From: SZUA-229 sp036567985
GTDB taxonomy: Bacteria > Pseudomonadota > Gammaproteobacteria > SZUA-229
Assembly (NCBI GenBank): GCA_036567985.1
Contig: DATCTK010000011.1
Span: 1 to 64,000 of the forward strand
Direction of reading: 5' to 3'
Length of the DNA: 64,000 nt
How positions within the stretch are numbered: position 1 is the first letter of the stretch; the number at the start of each line of letters is the position of its first letter. A program made the position numbers and the translations under genes. The notes under the pieces were generated by a model that had not been told where the DNA came from, did no database searches, and saw only the letters and a program-made list of their open reading frames with translations. This document shows, in pieces, positions 27,116 to 35,562 of this stretch.

Positions 27116-29821
27116 ATGGCAAAAAAACCACCACTGATTCTCGTTGACGGCTCCTCCTATCTATTCCGTGCCTTCCATGCGCTGCCGCCACTCACATCAT
27201 CCAGTGGCCAGCCCACCGGCGCGATTTACGGTGTGATCAGCATGCTGAAAAAACTGGTCACTGAATACCAGCCTGAACACATGGCGGTGGTGTTCGATGC
27301 CAAGGGTAAAACTTTCCGTAACGACCTGTATAAAGAATACAAGGCACATCGCCCGCCCATGCCCGATGATCTGCGCTCGCAGATCGAACCGATTCACCAG
27401 CTGGTGGATGCACTGGGTCTGCCGCGGCTGGTGATTCCCAATGTGGAAGCGGATGATGTGATCGGCACCCTGGCGCGTCAGGCCGAGGATGCGGGTTACG
27501 AGGTACTGATCTCCACCGGCGACAAGGACCTGGCGCAACTGGTGACCGATAAAATCACCCTGATCAATACCATGAACAACCACGTCAGCACCCCGGAATC
27601 GGTGCAGGAAAAATTCGGCGTGCCCGCCGAGCGCATTATCGACTACCTGGCGCTGATCGGCGACACCTCTGACAATATACCCGGTGTACCCAAGGTGGGA
27701 CCGAAAACCGCGGTCAAATGGCTGAACCAGTATGGCTCGCTGGATAACATTATCGAACATGCGGATGAGATCAAGGGCAAGGTGGGGGATAACCTGCGCG
27801 ACAGTCTGCCGCAATTGCCCCTGTCCTACCAGCTGGCCACCATTGTGTGTGATGTGGAACTGGAACAGGCCCCGGATGATCTCGACCTGAAACCCGCGGA
27901 CACCGAGCAACTGCAGCAACTGTACAGTGAATTCGAATTCAAGAACTGGCTGGCAGAGCTGGGTTCAGATACCAGCGACACTGCCCCGGCCGCTGCGGTG
28001 GATGCACCCGCCGACACCGATTACCAGACCATTCTCACAGAAGCGGCGCTGACCGACTGGCTGAAGAAACTCGAACAGGCGGAGGTATTCGCCTTCGATA
28101 CCGAGACCACCAGCCTGAATTATATGCAGGCACGCATTGTCGGTGTGTCGTTTGCGGTCAAACCCGGCGAGGCCGCCTATATACCCTTTGGCCATGACTA
28201 TGAAGGCGCGCCGCAACAGCTTACTGAAGAACAGGTGCTGGGTCAGCTCAAGCCGTTGCTGGAAGATGAACAGATCGGCAAACTGGGACAGAACCTGAAA
28301 TACGATGCACATGTGCTGCAGAACCACGGCATACACTTACGTGGCATCCGCGATGACACATTGCTGGAATCCTATGTGCTGGATTCCACAAAACGCCATG
28401 ATATGGACAGCCTGGCCGAGCGTTTCCTCGATCTACAGACCATCCACTTCGAGGACATCGCCGGCAAGGGGGCCAAACAGCTCACCTTTAACCAGGTCGA
28501 GCTGGAACAGGCCGGACCCTATGCCGCGGAAGATGCGGATATCAGCCTGCGCCTGCACCATGAAATCGGCCGGCAGCTGAGTGCAATCCCCTCGCTGCTC
28601 AAGGTATACCGGGAAATCGAGCTGCCACTACTCCCGGTGCTGCAACAGATCGAACGCAACGGGGTGAAAGTGGATGCCGACATGCTGGCCCAGCAGAGCG
28701 AAGCCCTGGCAGAGCGCATGGCGGAAATCGAACTGGAAGCCTATGCCGAGGCGGGGGAGGAGTTCAACCTGGGCTCACCCAAGCAGATCCAGGCTATTTT
28801 CTTCGACAAGCTGGATTTGCCGGTGAAACGCAAAACCCCAAAAGGCCAGCCGTCCACCGCCGAGGATGTACTGCAGGAACTGGCAGAAGACGGCTTCGAG
28901 CTGCCGCGACTGATTCTCGAACACCGTGGCCTGAGCAAGCTGAAATCCACCTACACCGACAAGCTGCCACTGCAGATCAACCCGACCACCGGCCGCGTAC
29001 ACACCAGCTATAACCAGACCGGTGCGGCCACCGGGCGTATGTCCTCCAGCGACCCCAATTTGCAGAATATTCCCATCCGCTCGGAAATCGGCCGCCGCAT
29101 CCGCCAGGCCTTTGTCGCGGATCAGGGCAACTGCATTCTCGCTGCTGACTATTCACAGATCGAGCTGCGCATTATGGCGCACCTGTCCGGTGATCAGGGC
29201 CTGCTGGATGCCTTCCATAACGGGCTGGATATTCACCGCGCCACCGCCGCCGAAGTGTTTGATACCGAGCTGGAGCAGGTGGACAACGAGCAGCGCCGCG
29301 CCGCCAAAGCGATTAATTTCGGCCTGATTTACGGCATGTCGGCGTTTGGCCTGGCGAAGCAGCTGGGGGTGAGCCGCTATGATGCCCAGCAATACATTGA
29401 TTTGTATTTCGAGCGCTACCCGGGCGTGCACGATTATATGCAACGCACCCGGGAGCAGGCCCATGACAGCGGCTATGTGGAAACCCTGTTCGGTCGCCGC
29501 CTGTACCTGCCGGAAATCAACTCGCGCAATGGCCAGCGCCGCCAGTATGCGGAGCGCACCGCGATCAATGCACCCATGCAGGGCACCGCGGCGGACATTA
29601 TCAAACGCGCCATGGTGAGCGTGCATCAGGCGCTGGCGGACTCGGATATCGAGGCGCGGATGATTATGCAGGTACACGATGAACTGGTGTTTGAGGTGTC
29701 AAAAGAGCATACCGACAAGCTCAGCCAGCTGCTGCATACACAGATGGAATCTGCCGCTGATCTGAATGTTCCGCTGCTGGTGGACATAGGCCAGGGCGCC
29801 AACTGGGATGAAGCCCACTAG
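27116..29821 (+). CDS. polA: DNA polymerase I
   Basis: 901 residues. N-terminal 5' nuclease domain (ILVDGSSYLFRAFHALP, EADDVIGTLA). 3'-5' exonuclease domain with the DEDD residues intact: FDTETTS, LKYDAHVL and the later YAAEDADISL. The polymerase domain carries motif A DYSQIELRIMAHLSGD, the O-helix RRAAKAINFGLIYGMSAFGL and motif C QVHDELVFEV. So proofreading should be active, unlike in some lineages. Fills gaps in repair and Okazaki fragment processing. Followed by the predicted small RNA region. Confidence 0.97.
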   Translation: MAKKPPLILVDGSSYLFRAFHALPPLTSSSGQPTGAIYGVISMLKKLVTEYQPEHMAVVFDAKGKTFRNDLYKEYKAHRPPMPDDLRSQIEPIHQLVDALGLPRLVIPNVEADDVIGTLARQAEDAGYEVLISTGDKDLAQLVTDKITLINTMNNHVSTPESVQEKFGVPAERIIDYLALIGDTSDNIPGVPKVGPKTAVKWLNQYGSLDNIIEHADEIKGKVGDNLRDSLPQLPLSYQLATIVCDVELEQAPDDLDLKPADTEQLQQLYSEFEFKNWLAELGSDTSDTAPAAAVDAPADTDYQTILTEAALTDWLKKLEQAEVFAFDTETTSLNYMQARIVGVSFAVKPGEAAYIPFGHDYEGAPQQLTEEQVLGQLKPLLEDEQIGKLGQNLKYDAHVLQNHGIHLRGIRDDTLLESYVLDSTKRHDMDSLAERFLDLQTIHFEDIAGKGAKQLTFNQVELEQAGPYAAEDADISLRLHHEIGRQLSAIPSLLKVYREIELPLLPVLQQIERNGVKVDADMLAQQSEALAERMAEIELEAYAEAGEEFNLGSPKQIQAIFFDKLDLPVKRKTPKGQPSTAEDVLQELAEDGFELPRLILEHRGLSKLKSTYTDKLPLQINPTTGRVHTSYNQTGAATGRMSSSDPNLQNIPIRSEIGRRIRQAFVADQGNCILAADYSQIELRIMAHLSGDQGLLDAFHNGLDIHRATAAEVFDTELEQVDNEQRRAAKAINFGLIYGMSAFGLAKQLGVSRYDAQQYIDLYFERYPGVHDYMQRTREQAHDSGYVETLFGRRLYLPEINSRNGQRRQYAERTAINAPMQGTAADIIKRAMVSVHQALADSDIEARMIMQVHDELVFEVSKEHTDKLSQLLHTQMESAADLNVPLLVDIGQGANWDEAH

Positions 29822-29954
29822 TCACCGCAGGCCTGGGAATCAAAAAGCCGAAATATAACAATCAGCTAGCGCAGGTCGCCGGTTTTCCCCCGTTCTTTTT
29901 CGGAATCCTTCGGAACTAATCCGGCGAATCCCCCTCATAACAGACAGGTACCAT

Positions 29955-30020
29955 TTATCTGCCTACTTTTGACAAGCAGGTGAATTCAACTTTACTTGAA
30001 AGGCAGATAACCGTTTTTTT
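29955..30020 (+). terminator. 10-bp inverted repeat followed by T7
   Basis: TTATCTGCCT (29955-29964) pairs perfectly with AGGCAGATAA (30001-30010) across a 36-base loop, and CCG plus seven T follow. This could end polA transcripts or a short RNA starting near 29947. The long loop makes it less typical than the terminator at 30110, so function is uncertain. Confidence 0.4.
29969..29996 (+). promoter_or_regulatory. Candidate sigma-70 promoter for the predicted small RNA
   Basis: TTGACA (29969-29974), 16-base spacer, TTTACT (29991-29996, 4 of 6 consensus). It would start RNA near 30003. A weaker alternative is TTGAAA (29996) with CATATT (30021). No experimental support. Confidence 0.4.
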
Positions 30021-30142
30021 CATATTGCGCTAAAGCCCGGCGCAAGCTCGCTTACCTCCCTGAGCGAGCACCTTTGAGGTTAGCCTCCCCAAGCTAACCT
30101 CTCTATTGCCCCCGGCTACTTCCCTGGTAGTCGGGGTTTTTT
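30003..30142 (+). ncRNA. Predicted small RNA with two C-rich hairpin loops
   Basis: Three consecutive strong hairpins are seen. Stem A: GCTCGCT/AGCGAGC (30046-30052 with 30063-30069), loop TACCTCCCTG. Stem B: GAGGTTAGC/GCTAACCTC (30076-30084 with 30093-30101), loop CTCCCCAA. Stem C: CCCCGGCTAC/GTAGTCGGGG (30110-30119 with 30127-30136), then T6, a rho-independent terminator. Both A and B present CCTCCC or CTCCCC in the loop, complementary to Shine-Dalgarno GGAGG/GGGGAG, as in anti-SD riboregulators. Its place between polA and engB is that of Spot 42 and ErsA. The 5' end is a guess. A minus-strand RNA would show GGGA loops, but it has no terminator. Confidence 0.6.
30110..30142 (+). terminator. 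Rho-independent terminator of the predicted small RNA
   Basis: 10-bp GC-rich stem (one G-T pair), 7-base loop TTCCCTG, six T immediately after. Strong on the plus strand only. Confidence 0.85.
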
Positions 30143-30195
30143 CTGTCTGCGATTTAAGCAACTGCCCCGCCAATAGCCGCTTTGACGGTGGTAGA

Positions 30196-30852
30196 TCAGG
30201 CCTGTTGTATACCTGATTCAGCTGATGACTGGCTTGCTGAGATGCTGGCATCTTCACCCAGCTCGAACCACTGGTTGAGCACCCGCTGCAACTGTTCCAG
30301 GCCACTTTTATTCAGCGCGGAAAACACCTGCACGCTGGCCTCATAGCCCGCGTCCTTTATCGCTTTTTTGACATCCAGCAGCTGCTTGCTGGCGGCACCG
30401 CGTTTCAGCTTGTCTGCCTTGGTCAGCAGCACATGCACCGGGGTGTGCATAAAGGCACACCATTCCAGCATTTGCAGGTCGTAGTCCTTGAGGGGGTGAC
30501 GGATATCCATAATCACCACCAGGCCGCGCAGCTGCTGACGTTTGCCCAGGTAGGACTCCATCAGCTTCTGCCACTCACGGCGCATTTTCTCCGGCACTTT
30601 GGCATAGCCATAACCCGGCAGATCCACCAGTGAACGTTGCTCATCAAGGCTAAAGAAATTAATCAGCTGGGTGCGACCGGGGGTTTTACTGATACGGGCC
30701 AGGGCTTTCTGTTCACACAGGGTGTTAATCGCGCTGGATTTACCCGCATTGGAACGCCCTGCAAAGGCCACCTCGATGGTCTCCTGCTCGGGAAACTGGC
30801 TGGCCTGGCTGGCACTGGTTAAAAACTGTGCCTGACGATAATAATTACGCAT
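30196..30852 (-). CDS. engB: Ribosome biogenesis GTPase EngB (YsxC/YihA)
   Basis: Small TrmE-Era-type GTPase needed for 50S assembly. Start taken at ATG 30852 (MRNYYRQAQFLTSA), giving 218 residues, the usual size; the frame stays open to 31284 but the extra sequence overlaps the cytochrome gene region and is not EngB-like. Motifs: G1 GRSNAGKSS (32-40), G3 DLPGYGYAK, G4 TKADKLKRG. The C-terminal ~15 residues are a Ser/Ala-rich tail. Faces cytochrome c4 divergently. Confidence 0.94.
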   Translation of the reverse strand: MRNYYRQAQFLTSASQASQFPEQETIEVAFAGRSNAGKSSAINTLCEQKALARISKTPGRTQLINFFSLDEQRSLVDLPGYGYAKVPEKMRREWQKLMESYLGKRQQLRGLVVIMDIRHPLKDYDLQMLEWCAFMHTPVHVLLTKADKLKRGAASKQLLDVKKAIKDAGYEASVQVFSALNKSGLEQLQRVLNQWFELGEDASISASQSSAESGIQQA

Positions 30853-31110
30853 GATTCCAGGTCGACCCCATTGATAACAAAATTGCAGAAATACTGTGCG
30901 CAGTTTACCACCTTGCGCCCTGGGAGCGTATAAAAGCCTCCGCCAGCGGCTAAATTTGACCACGCAAAATTGCTGAAAGGGCCGTTCTGGTGTAGACTTG
31001 CGCCACTTTTTTCCGCTCGCTCTGCTGGTTATCCACTGGGCCAGCAGAACAATCCATATTACAACAGCCAGCCTGGCTGGTGACACAACATCGTTTGGAG
31101 TAAACAAACA

Positions 31111-31722
31111 ATGAATTTCAAATCCCTGATTGCAATCGCGGGCCTTGCTTTTGGTCTGAATGGCGCTGCCCAGGCAGCTGACCTTGCCGCTGGTGAAGCC
31201 ACTGCCGGTGCTGTCTGTGCCGCCTGTCATATGCCTGACGGCAACAGTGTTGTGGACATGTTCCCCAAACTGGCAGGTCAGCATGCACAGTACCTGGTCA
31301 AACAGTTAAACGACTATAAGAGCGGTGCCCGCCAGGATGCCACTATGACCGGTATGGCGATGACCCTGGCAACCGACGAGGATGTGGCTAACGTTGCTGC
31401 TTACTTTGCCAGCCAGACCCCAACCGTTGCAGCTGCGGATGAGAGCAAACTGGCACTGGGTGAAGCAATTTACCGTGGTGGTGACACCAGCAAGGGCCTG
31501 CCCGCCTGTATGGGTTGTCATGGCCCAGCCGGTTCAGGTAACCCGACGGCTAAATTCCCGCTGGTAAAAGGTCAGCACGCAACCTACACCCTGACCCAGC
31601 TGAAAGCCTTCGCTGAGGGAACCCGTGAAAACGACCCCAACAAGATGATGCAGCTGGTTGCCAGCAAGATGTCAGCGGCTGAAATGGAAGCGGTTGCCAA
31701 CTACATTGCTCAAATGCAGTAA
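31111..31722 (+). CDS. Diheme cytochrome c4
   Basis: 203-residue periplasmic electron carrier. Signal peptide ending near AAQAADLA. Two heme-binding motifs, CAACH at 36-40 and CMGCH at 133-137, each followed by a cytochrome c domain of ~90 residues with Met ligands in the GMAMTL and KMMQLVASKM regions. Cytochrome c4 passes electrons from the bc1 complex to terminal oxidases. Its place between engB and dsbA matches Pseudomonas. Followed by a strong terminator. Confidence 0.93.
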   Translation: MNFKSLIAIAGLAFGLNGAAQAADLAAGEATAGAVCAACHMPDGNSVVDMFPKLAGQHAQYLVKQLNDYKSGARQDATMTGMAMTLATDEDVANVAAYFASQTPTVAAADESKLALGEAIYRGGDTSKGLPACMGCHGPAGSGNPTAKFPLVKGQHATYTLTQLKAFAEGTRENDPNKMMQLVASKMSAAEMEAVANYIAQMQ

Positions 31723-31747
31723 TTCTCACTGTATTTAAGGCAACGAA

Positions 31748-31773
31748 CAAAAGGCTGCATTTGCAGCCTTTTG
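31748..31773. terminator. Terminator after cytochrome c4
   Basis: CAAAAGGCTGCA and TGCAGCCTTTTG form a perfect 12-bp stem with a 2-base gap, so in practice a 10-11 bp stem with a 4-6 base loop. A/T flanks allow use from both sides. Confidence 0.75.
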
Positions 31774-31904
31774 TGTTTCTGCAGACTGTGCAAACTCATG
31801 GCATAATCCAGCCCTTATCTTCAACGTAACCTGTGAATTGATAGATCGGTGAAATCTTCACGCTAATGGCTGGTCATATAACAACACATTAAGGGAGTCA
31901 TTCT

Positions 31905-32537
31905 ATGGTTTTTCTAAATCGCCTGAGCCTGCTGGGCATTCTATTATTATTACCGGGCCTGTCGGCTGCGCAAAATTATGTGCAGGGTAAGGACTATCAG
32001 CTACTTGAACAGCCGGTAAACACACAAAGCGGCGACAAAATCGAGGTGCTTGAATTCTTCTGGTATGGTTGCCCCCATTGCTTCAGCTTTGAGCCCACCC
32101 TGGAAAAATGGAAAAAAACCCTGCCGGACAATGTGCAGTTTGTGCGCATGCCATCTCCGCTAAATCCACGCTGGATGGTGCACACCCGCACCTATTACAC
32201 GCTGCAGAGCATGGGCGAGGGCGAGAAGCACCACAGTGCGATTTTCCGCGCCATGCATATCGAAAAAAAGCGTCTGTTCAGCAAAGAGGCAGTAGCGGAT
32301 TTTCTCGCCGAGCGTGGTGTAGACAGGGCGGATTTCCTTTCCAATTACGACTCGTTTGCAGTGGAAATGCGTGCACGTCAGGCGCTGCAGCTGGGACAGC
32401 AATACAAGGTCAGCGGTGTGCCCATGCTCGCGGTTAATGGTAAATACACGATTGCAGCCGGTGATGCCGGCGGTTATCAGGCGATGGTAAATATTGCCGA
32501 TTTTCTGATCCGCAAAGAACAGCAATCAAAACCATAA
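31905..32537 (+). CDS. dsbA: Thiol:disulfide interchange protein DsbA
   Basis: 210-residue periplasmic oxidase that forms disulfide bonds in exported proteins. Signal peptide about 1-22; active site C56-P-H-C59 in FFWYGCPHCFSFEP, the classic DsbA dipeptide PH; cis-Pro loop in VSGVPMLAVNGKY. Thioredoxin fold with helical insertion between. Followed after 39 bases by a strong terminator. The cysteine-rich pilin-like protein at 9497 is a plausible client. Confidence 0.95.
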   Translation: MVFLNRLSLLGILLLLPGLSAAQNYVQGKDYQLLEQPVNTQSGDKIEVLEFFWYGCPHCFSFEPTLEKWKKTLPDNVQFVRMPSPLNPRWMVHTRTYYTLQSMGEGEKHHSAIFRAMHIEKKRLFSKEAVADFLAERGVDRADFLSNYDSFAVEMRARQALQLGQQYKVSGVPMLAVNGKYTIAAGDAGGYQAMVNIADFLIRKEQQSKP

Positions 32538-32576
32538 CCATGCAGCTTGTAGAGTTATTACTGACAGACTATATTT

Positions 32577-32603
32577 AAGGGGGCCTAAAGCCCCCTTTTT
32601 TTT
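32577..32603 (+). terminator. Terminator of dsbA
   Basis: AAGGGGGC, 5-base loop CTAAA, GCCCCCTT, running into eight or more T. Very strong rho-independent terminator; a repeat array starts directly after it. Confidence 0.92.
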
Positions 32604-32606
32604 ATA

Positions 32607-32733
32607 CACAGGATGTGTGGTATTTCGCGGGAGACAGGGATGTCGGTAGCGAAGATGCACAGGACCTACGGTATTTCGCGAGAGGCAGGATGCCGGTAGC
32701 GAAGATGTACAGGACGTAAGGTATTTCGCAAGA
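32607..32733. repeat. Tandem array of a ~50 bp repeat (two full and one partial copy)
   Basis: Units begin CACAGGA (32607, 32658) or TACAGGA (32708) and contain GGTATTTCGCG, GAGGCAGGATG and CGGTAGCGAAGATG; spacing 51 and 50 bases. The third unit decays after AAGAGGGTGG. A single related copy lies at 56186. A fragment GATGCCGCTAGCGAAGATG occurs at 32797-32815. Units read partly open as peptide, but stops and context argue against coding. Confidence 0.85.
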
Positions 32734-32888
32734 GGGTGGAAGCAGTTGTTAGTCGTTAGTCCATCGTCTTTAGTCAAACGGCGGATCAGCTATACTGATG
32801 CCGCTAGCGAAGATGCAGCTTTCGAACAATGGCTGATTCAAGCCGTTCTGACGCCAAACTGATAAATGTAAAATACAAAGAGATCATT

Positions 32889-34784
32889 ATGCCGAGTGAC
32901 GGGCAAGACACTGAACAGTGGAAACAGAAGTACTACGACCAGCTGGATCTGCTCGAGCAAAAAGAACATCAATGGGAATTACTTGAAAACACACTGAAGC
33001 GGGCACTGGGTCGTCTCAGCCTGGCTGCGGAAGGGCAGCATAAACCTCTTGACCGGCAACTTTCCGAACTGCGTAATGCAATCAAGTACAGTATTGACCA
33101 TCAGCAACTGGATGCCATTGTAGATGATATCTCACACCTGTTGACTCAATTTGAAGAAAAGCAGGCCAGTGCGGAGCGCAAGGTCATCAGCGCACTCGAA
33201 ACCCTGTTCAGTTCACTTGAATTTCCAGCCAAATTTCACAAGCTACATAAAAAACTGCTCAAACGGTTAAGCCGTGCGGATGATGAGCAGACAGCTGCCC
33301 TGCTTGATGACAGTATTAAACTGCTCAAGCAACTGATCAGCTATGCCGCCGGCAATGGTCAGGCTGAAGCAGCTGGCGGCGGTCTGTTCGGCCGATTGTT
33401 TAAACAGGATAGACCAGCTGCATCCGCTCAAACAACAAACGATACGGCAGACGAATCATCCTCAACTTCATTACAGGGCTATAAGAGCTGCTTACTTGAA
33501 TTTCTGCAGCAGCTGGAACAACAACTGGACGCGGATGCTTCTGCCAACGGTCAACTGGCCGCATTTAAAATTTCCACCCGAGATGCGCATAACGAATCCG
33601 AGCTTCGTAAGTTATCTAGCCAGCTGTCGACGATTCTGCAACTCGTAGTAAATCAGCCTTCACAACAACCAGGTTCTCCAGCAGCTGTTATGCAGAATGC
33701 CGGCCCGGTGAACTATGCAGCGCAGGATACCTCTACACAACCGTCCATCCAGGAACTGCTGATTCGACTGCTTGAGCAACTGATTGTACCATCTGAATTT
33801 CAGCCCCTGGCTGACAAGATGAAACAGCGCCTTGAAGCTGAAACTCAAACCGCCGACTGGAAGCAGTTACTCAAGGATGTTGCGCAACTGATTAATACAA
33901 TTCGTACCCATTTACAGAATGAAAAACATGAATTCGAGGACTTTCTGCAACAGGTAACCGATCGGCTAAAACTCATGGATCAGTTTCTGCAATCGGAAAC
34001 CAGTCAGCTTGACCAGGCGCAAACCCGTGGTGCTGATTTTGACCAGACCTTTACACAGAATGTTGACGACATCCGGCTGGATGTGAATCAGGCAATCGAA
34101 CTCTCCAGCCTGAAAACCGCAGTAAATTCAAAACTCGATACCATATCTACACACATAGTCAGCTATCGTCAGTACGAGGCAAATCGTGTCGAACATTCAA
34201 GACAACAGGTGCATGCGATGCAAAGCCGTATGCAAACACTGGAGCAGGAAACCCAGGCACTGAAACAAACCCTTGTTGAAAAAAACCGCCAGGCCATGTT
34301 CGACACCCTGACTGCCATTCCAAATCGACTTTTTTACGAACAGCGCGCCGCCGAGGAGATTTCCCGCTGGAAACGTTTTGCCAACCCGCTCAGCCTGGTG
34401 GTATGGGATATAGATTTCTTTAAAAAAGTAAATGATATCTATGGCCACAAGGCCGGTGATAAGGTTTTGAAAACCGTTGCGCAGCTATTAAACCAGCGTA
34501 TCCGTGAAACGGATTTTCTCGCCCGTTACGGCGGTGAAGAATTTGTTATGTTACTGCCCGGTACACAGCAGGATGAATGCCTGCAACTGGTGAATGAACT
34601 GCGACAACAGGTGGCAGACTGTGGCTTTCACTATCACGGTGAGGCCGTGACCATTACCGTATCCTGTGGCATCAGCAGTTTCAGAGAGGGAGATAGCCTG
34701 GATAGTGTGTTTGATCGTGCTGACCGTGCGCTCTATAAAGCCAAGGAAAATGGCCGTAATCAGTGTATGCTCGCTACTGATTAA
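32889..34784 (+). CDS. DgcH-like diguanylate cyclase
   Basis: Start taken at ATG 32889 (AGAG upstream); an in-frame ATG at 32829 adds 20 residues without a ribosome site. About 631 residues, soluble. The N-terminal ~470 residues are helical with Gln/Leu-rich segments and a short linker (GGGLFGRLFKQ) and have no domain I can name. A coiled coil (~430-465) leads into a GGDEF domain with active motif GGEEF (~547) and an RxxD inhibitory site five residues upstream (RETD). So it should make c-di-GMP with product feedback. The order dsbA-cyclase resembles PA5489-PA5487 (DgcH) of P. aeruginosa, from memory. Confidence 0.85.
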   Translation: MPSDGQDTEQWKQKYYDQLDLLEQKEHQWELLENTLKRALGRLSLAAEGQHKPLDRQLSELRNAIKYSIDHQQLDAIVDDISHLLTQFEEKQASAERKVISALETLFSSLEFPAKFHKLHKKLLKRLSRADDEQTAALLDDSIKLLKQLISYAAGNGQAEAAGGGLFGRLFKQDRPAASAQTTNDTADESSSTSLQGYKSCLLEFLQQLEQQLDADASANGQLAAFKISTRDAHNESELRKLSSQLSTILQLVVNQPSQQPGSPAAVMQNAGPVNYAAQDTSTQPSIQELLIRLLEQLIVPSEFQPLADKMKQRLEAETQTADWKQLLKDVAQLINTIRTHLQNEKHEFEDFLQQVTDRLKLMDQFLQSETSQLDQAQTRGADFDQTFTQNVDDIRLDVNQAIELSSLKTAVNSKLDTISTHIVSYRQYEANRVEHSRQQVHAMQSRMQTLEQETQALKQTLVEKNRQAMFDTLTAIPNRLFYEQRAAEEISRWKRFANPLSLVVWDIDFFKKVNDIYGHKAGDKVLKTVAQLLNQRIRETDFLARYGGEEFVMLLPGTQQDECLQLVNELRQQVADCGFHYHGEAVTITVSCGISSFREGDSLDSVFDRADRALYKAKENGRNQCMLATD

Positions 34785-34898
34785 TACCACAGCTCATCAA
34801 CCGACTATGATATCCATTCTATTCAACTCAGATTGCAAGGCTACTCAGGGTCGGTTATGTTATTCATCCACTGTAAATGCTGCACGGAGTACTGCTAT

Positions 34899-35477
34899 AT
34901 GAAATTTTCTCTATCCCTCGCGGGCCTGGCTGCAGCCGCCCTGTTATTATCAGCCTGTGGCAGTAAACCGGATTTTGCCAATTGTGTATTCCCCGATGCC
35001 CCGGACACCGCTGCACCTGGCTGGGTCTGTGATCAGCCTGTGGAGGGCTACGAACTTACTGCCGTGGGTTCTACTGCTAAATCTGCGGCGGGCCATGATT
35101 ATATGAAAAGCATGGCAGCCACATCCGCACGTGTACAACTTGCACAGAATATGCAGGTTGAAGTACGCAATATGATTAAACAGTATGTGGAAACCAGCGG
35201 TGAAGCTGACCAGCAAACCGTCGACAAGGTGATGACCTCGGTGACCAAGCAGATTACCAATCAGACGCTGGTTGGTACCCGCATAGTGAAAACCCGCATG
35301 AGTCCCAGGGGTGCACTCTATGTGCTGGTGGGTATGGATAAAGCCAGTATGCAGAATGCATCGCAAAATGCCCTGCGCACCAGTATGCAGAATGACGCCG
35401 CACTGTGGCAGCAATTCCGTGCAGAAAAAAATCAGCAGGAACTGGCCGCAGAAATTATCAAACAGGGTCGTTATTAA
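34899..35477 (+). CDS. LPP20-type lipoprotein
   Basis: Start at ATG 34899 with GGAG upstream; an earlier in-frame ATG (34833) lies before the signal peptide. 192 residues. Lipobox LLSAC, lipidated Cys20. The domain from DQPVEGYELTAVGSTAKSAAGHDYMKSMAATSARVQLAQNM to YVLVGMDKASMQ has the LPP20/FlgO-like pattern seen in flagellar or surface lipoproteins. No flagellar genes are nearby. Likely monocistronic; function unknown. Confidence 0.75.
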   Translation: MKFSLSLAGLAAAALLLSACGSKPDFANCVFPDAPDTAAPGWVCDQPVEGYELTAVGSTAKSAAGHDYMKSMAATSARVQLAQNMQVEVRNMIKQYVETSGEADQQTVDKVMTSVTKQITNQTLVGTRIVKTRMSPRGALYVLVGMDKASMQNASQNALRTSMQNDAALWQQFRAEKNQQELAAEIIKQGRY

Positions 35478-35525
35478 TCCCTGTTAAGGCGCTGTTCTCC
35501 TAACTAGTCTCTGGATTTACACAAT

Positions 35526-35549
35526 AGCCCGACACATAGGTGCCGGGCT
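35526..35549. terminator. Bidirectional terminator between the lipoprotein and prlC
   Basis: AGCCCGACAC, 4-base loop ATAG, GTGCCGGGCT: 10-bp stem with one mismatch, located between two convergent genes. Weak T tracts on both sides. Confidence 0.6.
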
Positions 35550-35562
35550 TTAGCGTATTTCC

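Larger units (their letters stand above)
29822..30195. other. polA-engB intergenic region
   Basis: A 374-base stretch with no protein gene. In order it holds: a direct repeat TTCGGAA-TCC-TTCGGAA (about 29899-29915); a possible extracytoplasmic-sigma-type box GGAACTA-N16-TCATAA (29912-29940); a 10-bp inverted repeat followed by seven T; a sigma-70-like TTGACA box; and three strong hairpins, the last being a rho-independent terminator. Enterobacteria carry Spot 42 and, as I recall, Pseudomonas carries ErsA at this locus. Confidence 0.8.
32538..32888. other. dsbA-dgcH intergenic region
   Basis: 351 bases with the dsbA terminator, the ~50 bp repeat array, and an unexplained ~55-base spacer (32735-32795) before a repeat fragment. 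No gene seen. The promoter for the next gene may lie around 32780-32880, but no clear boxes are visible. Confidence 0.7.

Noticed and set aside
30046..30136. Minus-strand CsrB/RsmZ-like RNA with GGGA loops
   Set aside because: The reverse strand shows GGA-type loops, but the only terminator T tract is on the plus strand.
30853..31284. Long N-terminal extension of engB
   Set aside because: Overlaps the divergent cytochrome c4 gene and shows no EngB similarity; the ATG at 30852 gives normal family length.
32607..32815. CRISPR array
   Set aside because: Repeats are contiguous ~50 bp units without unique spacers and there are no cas genes.
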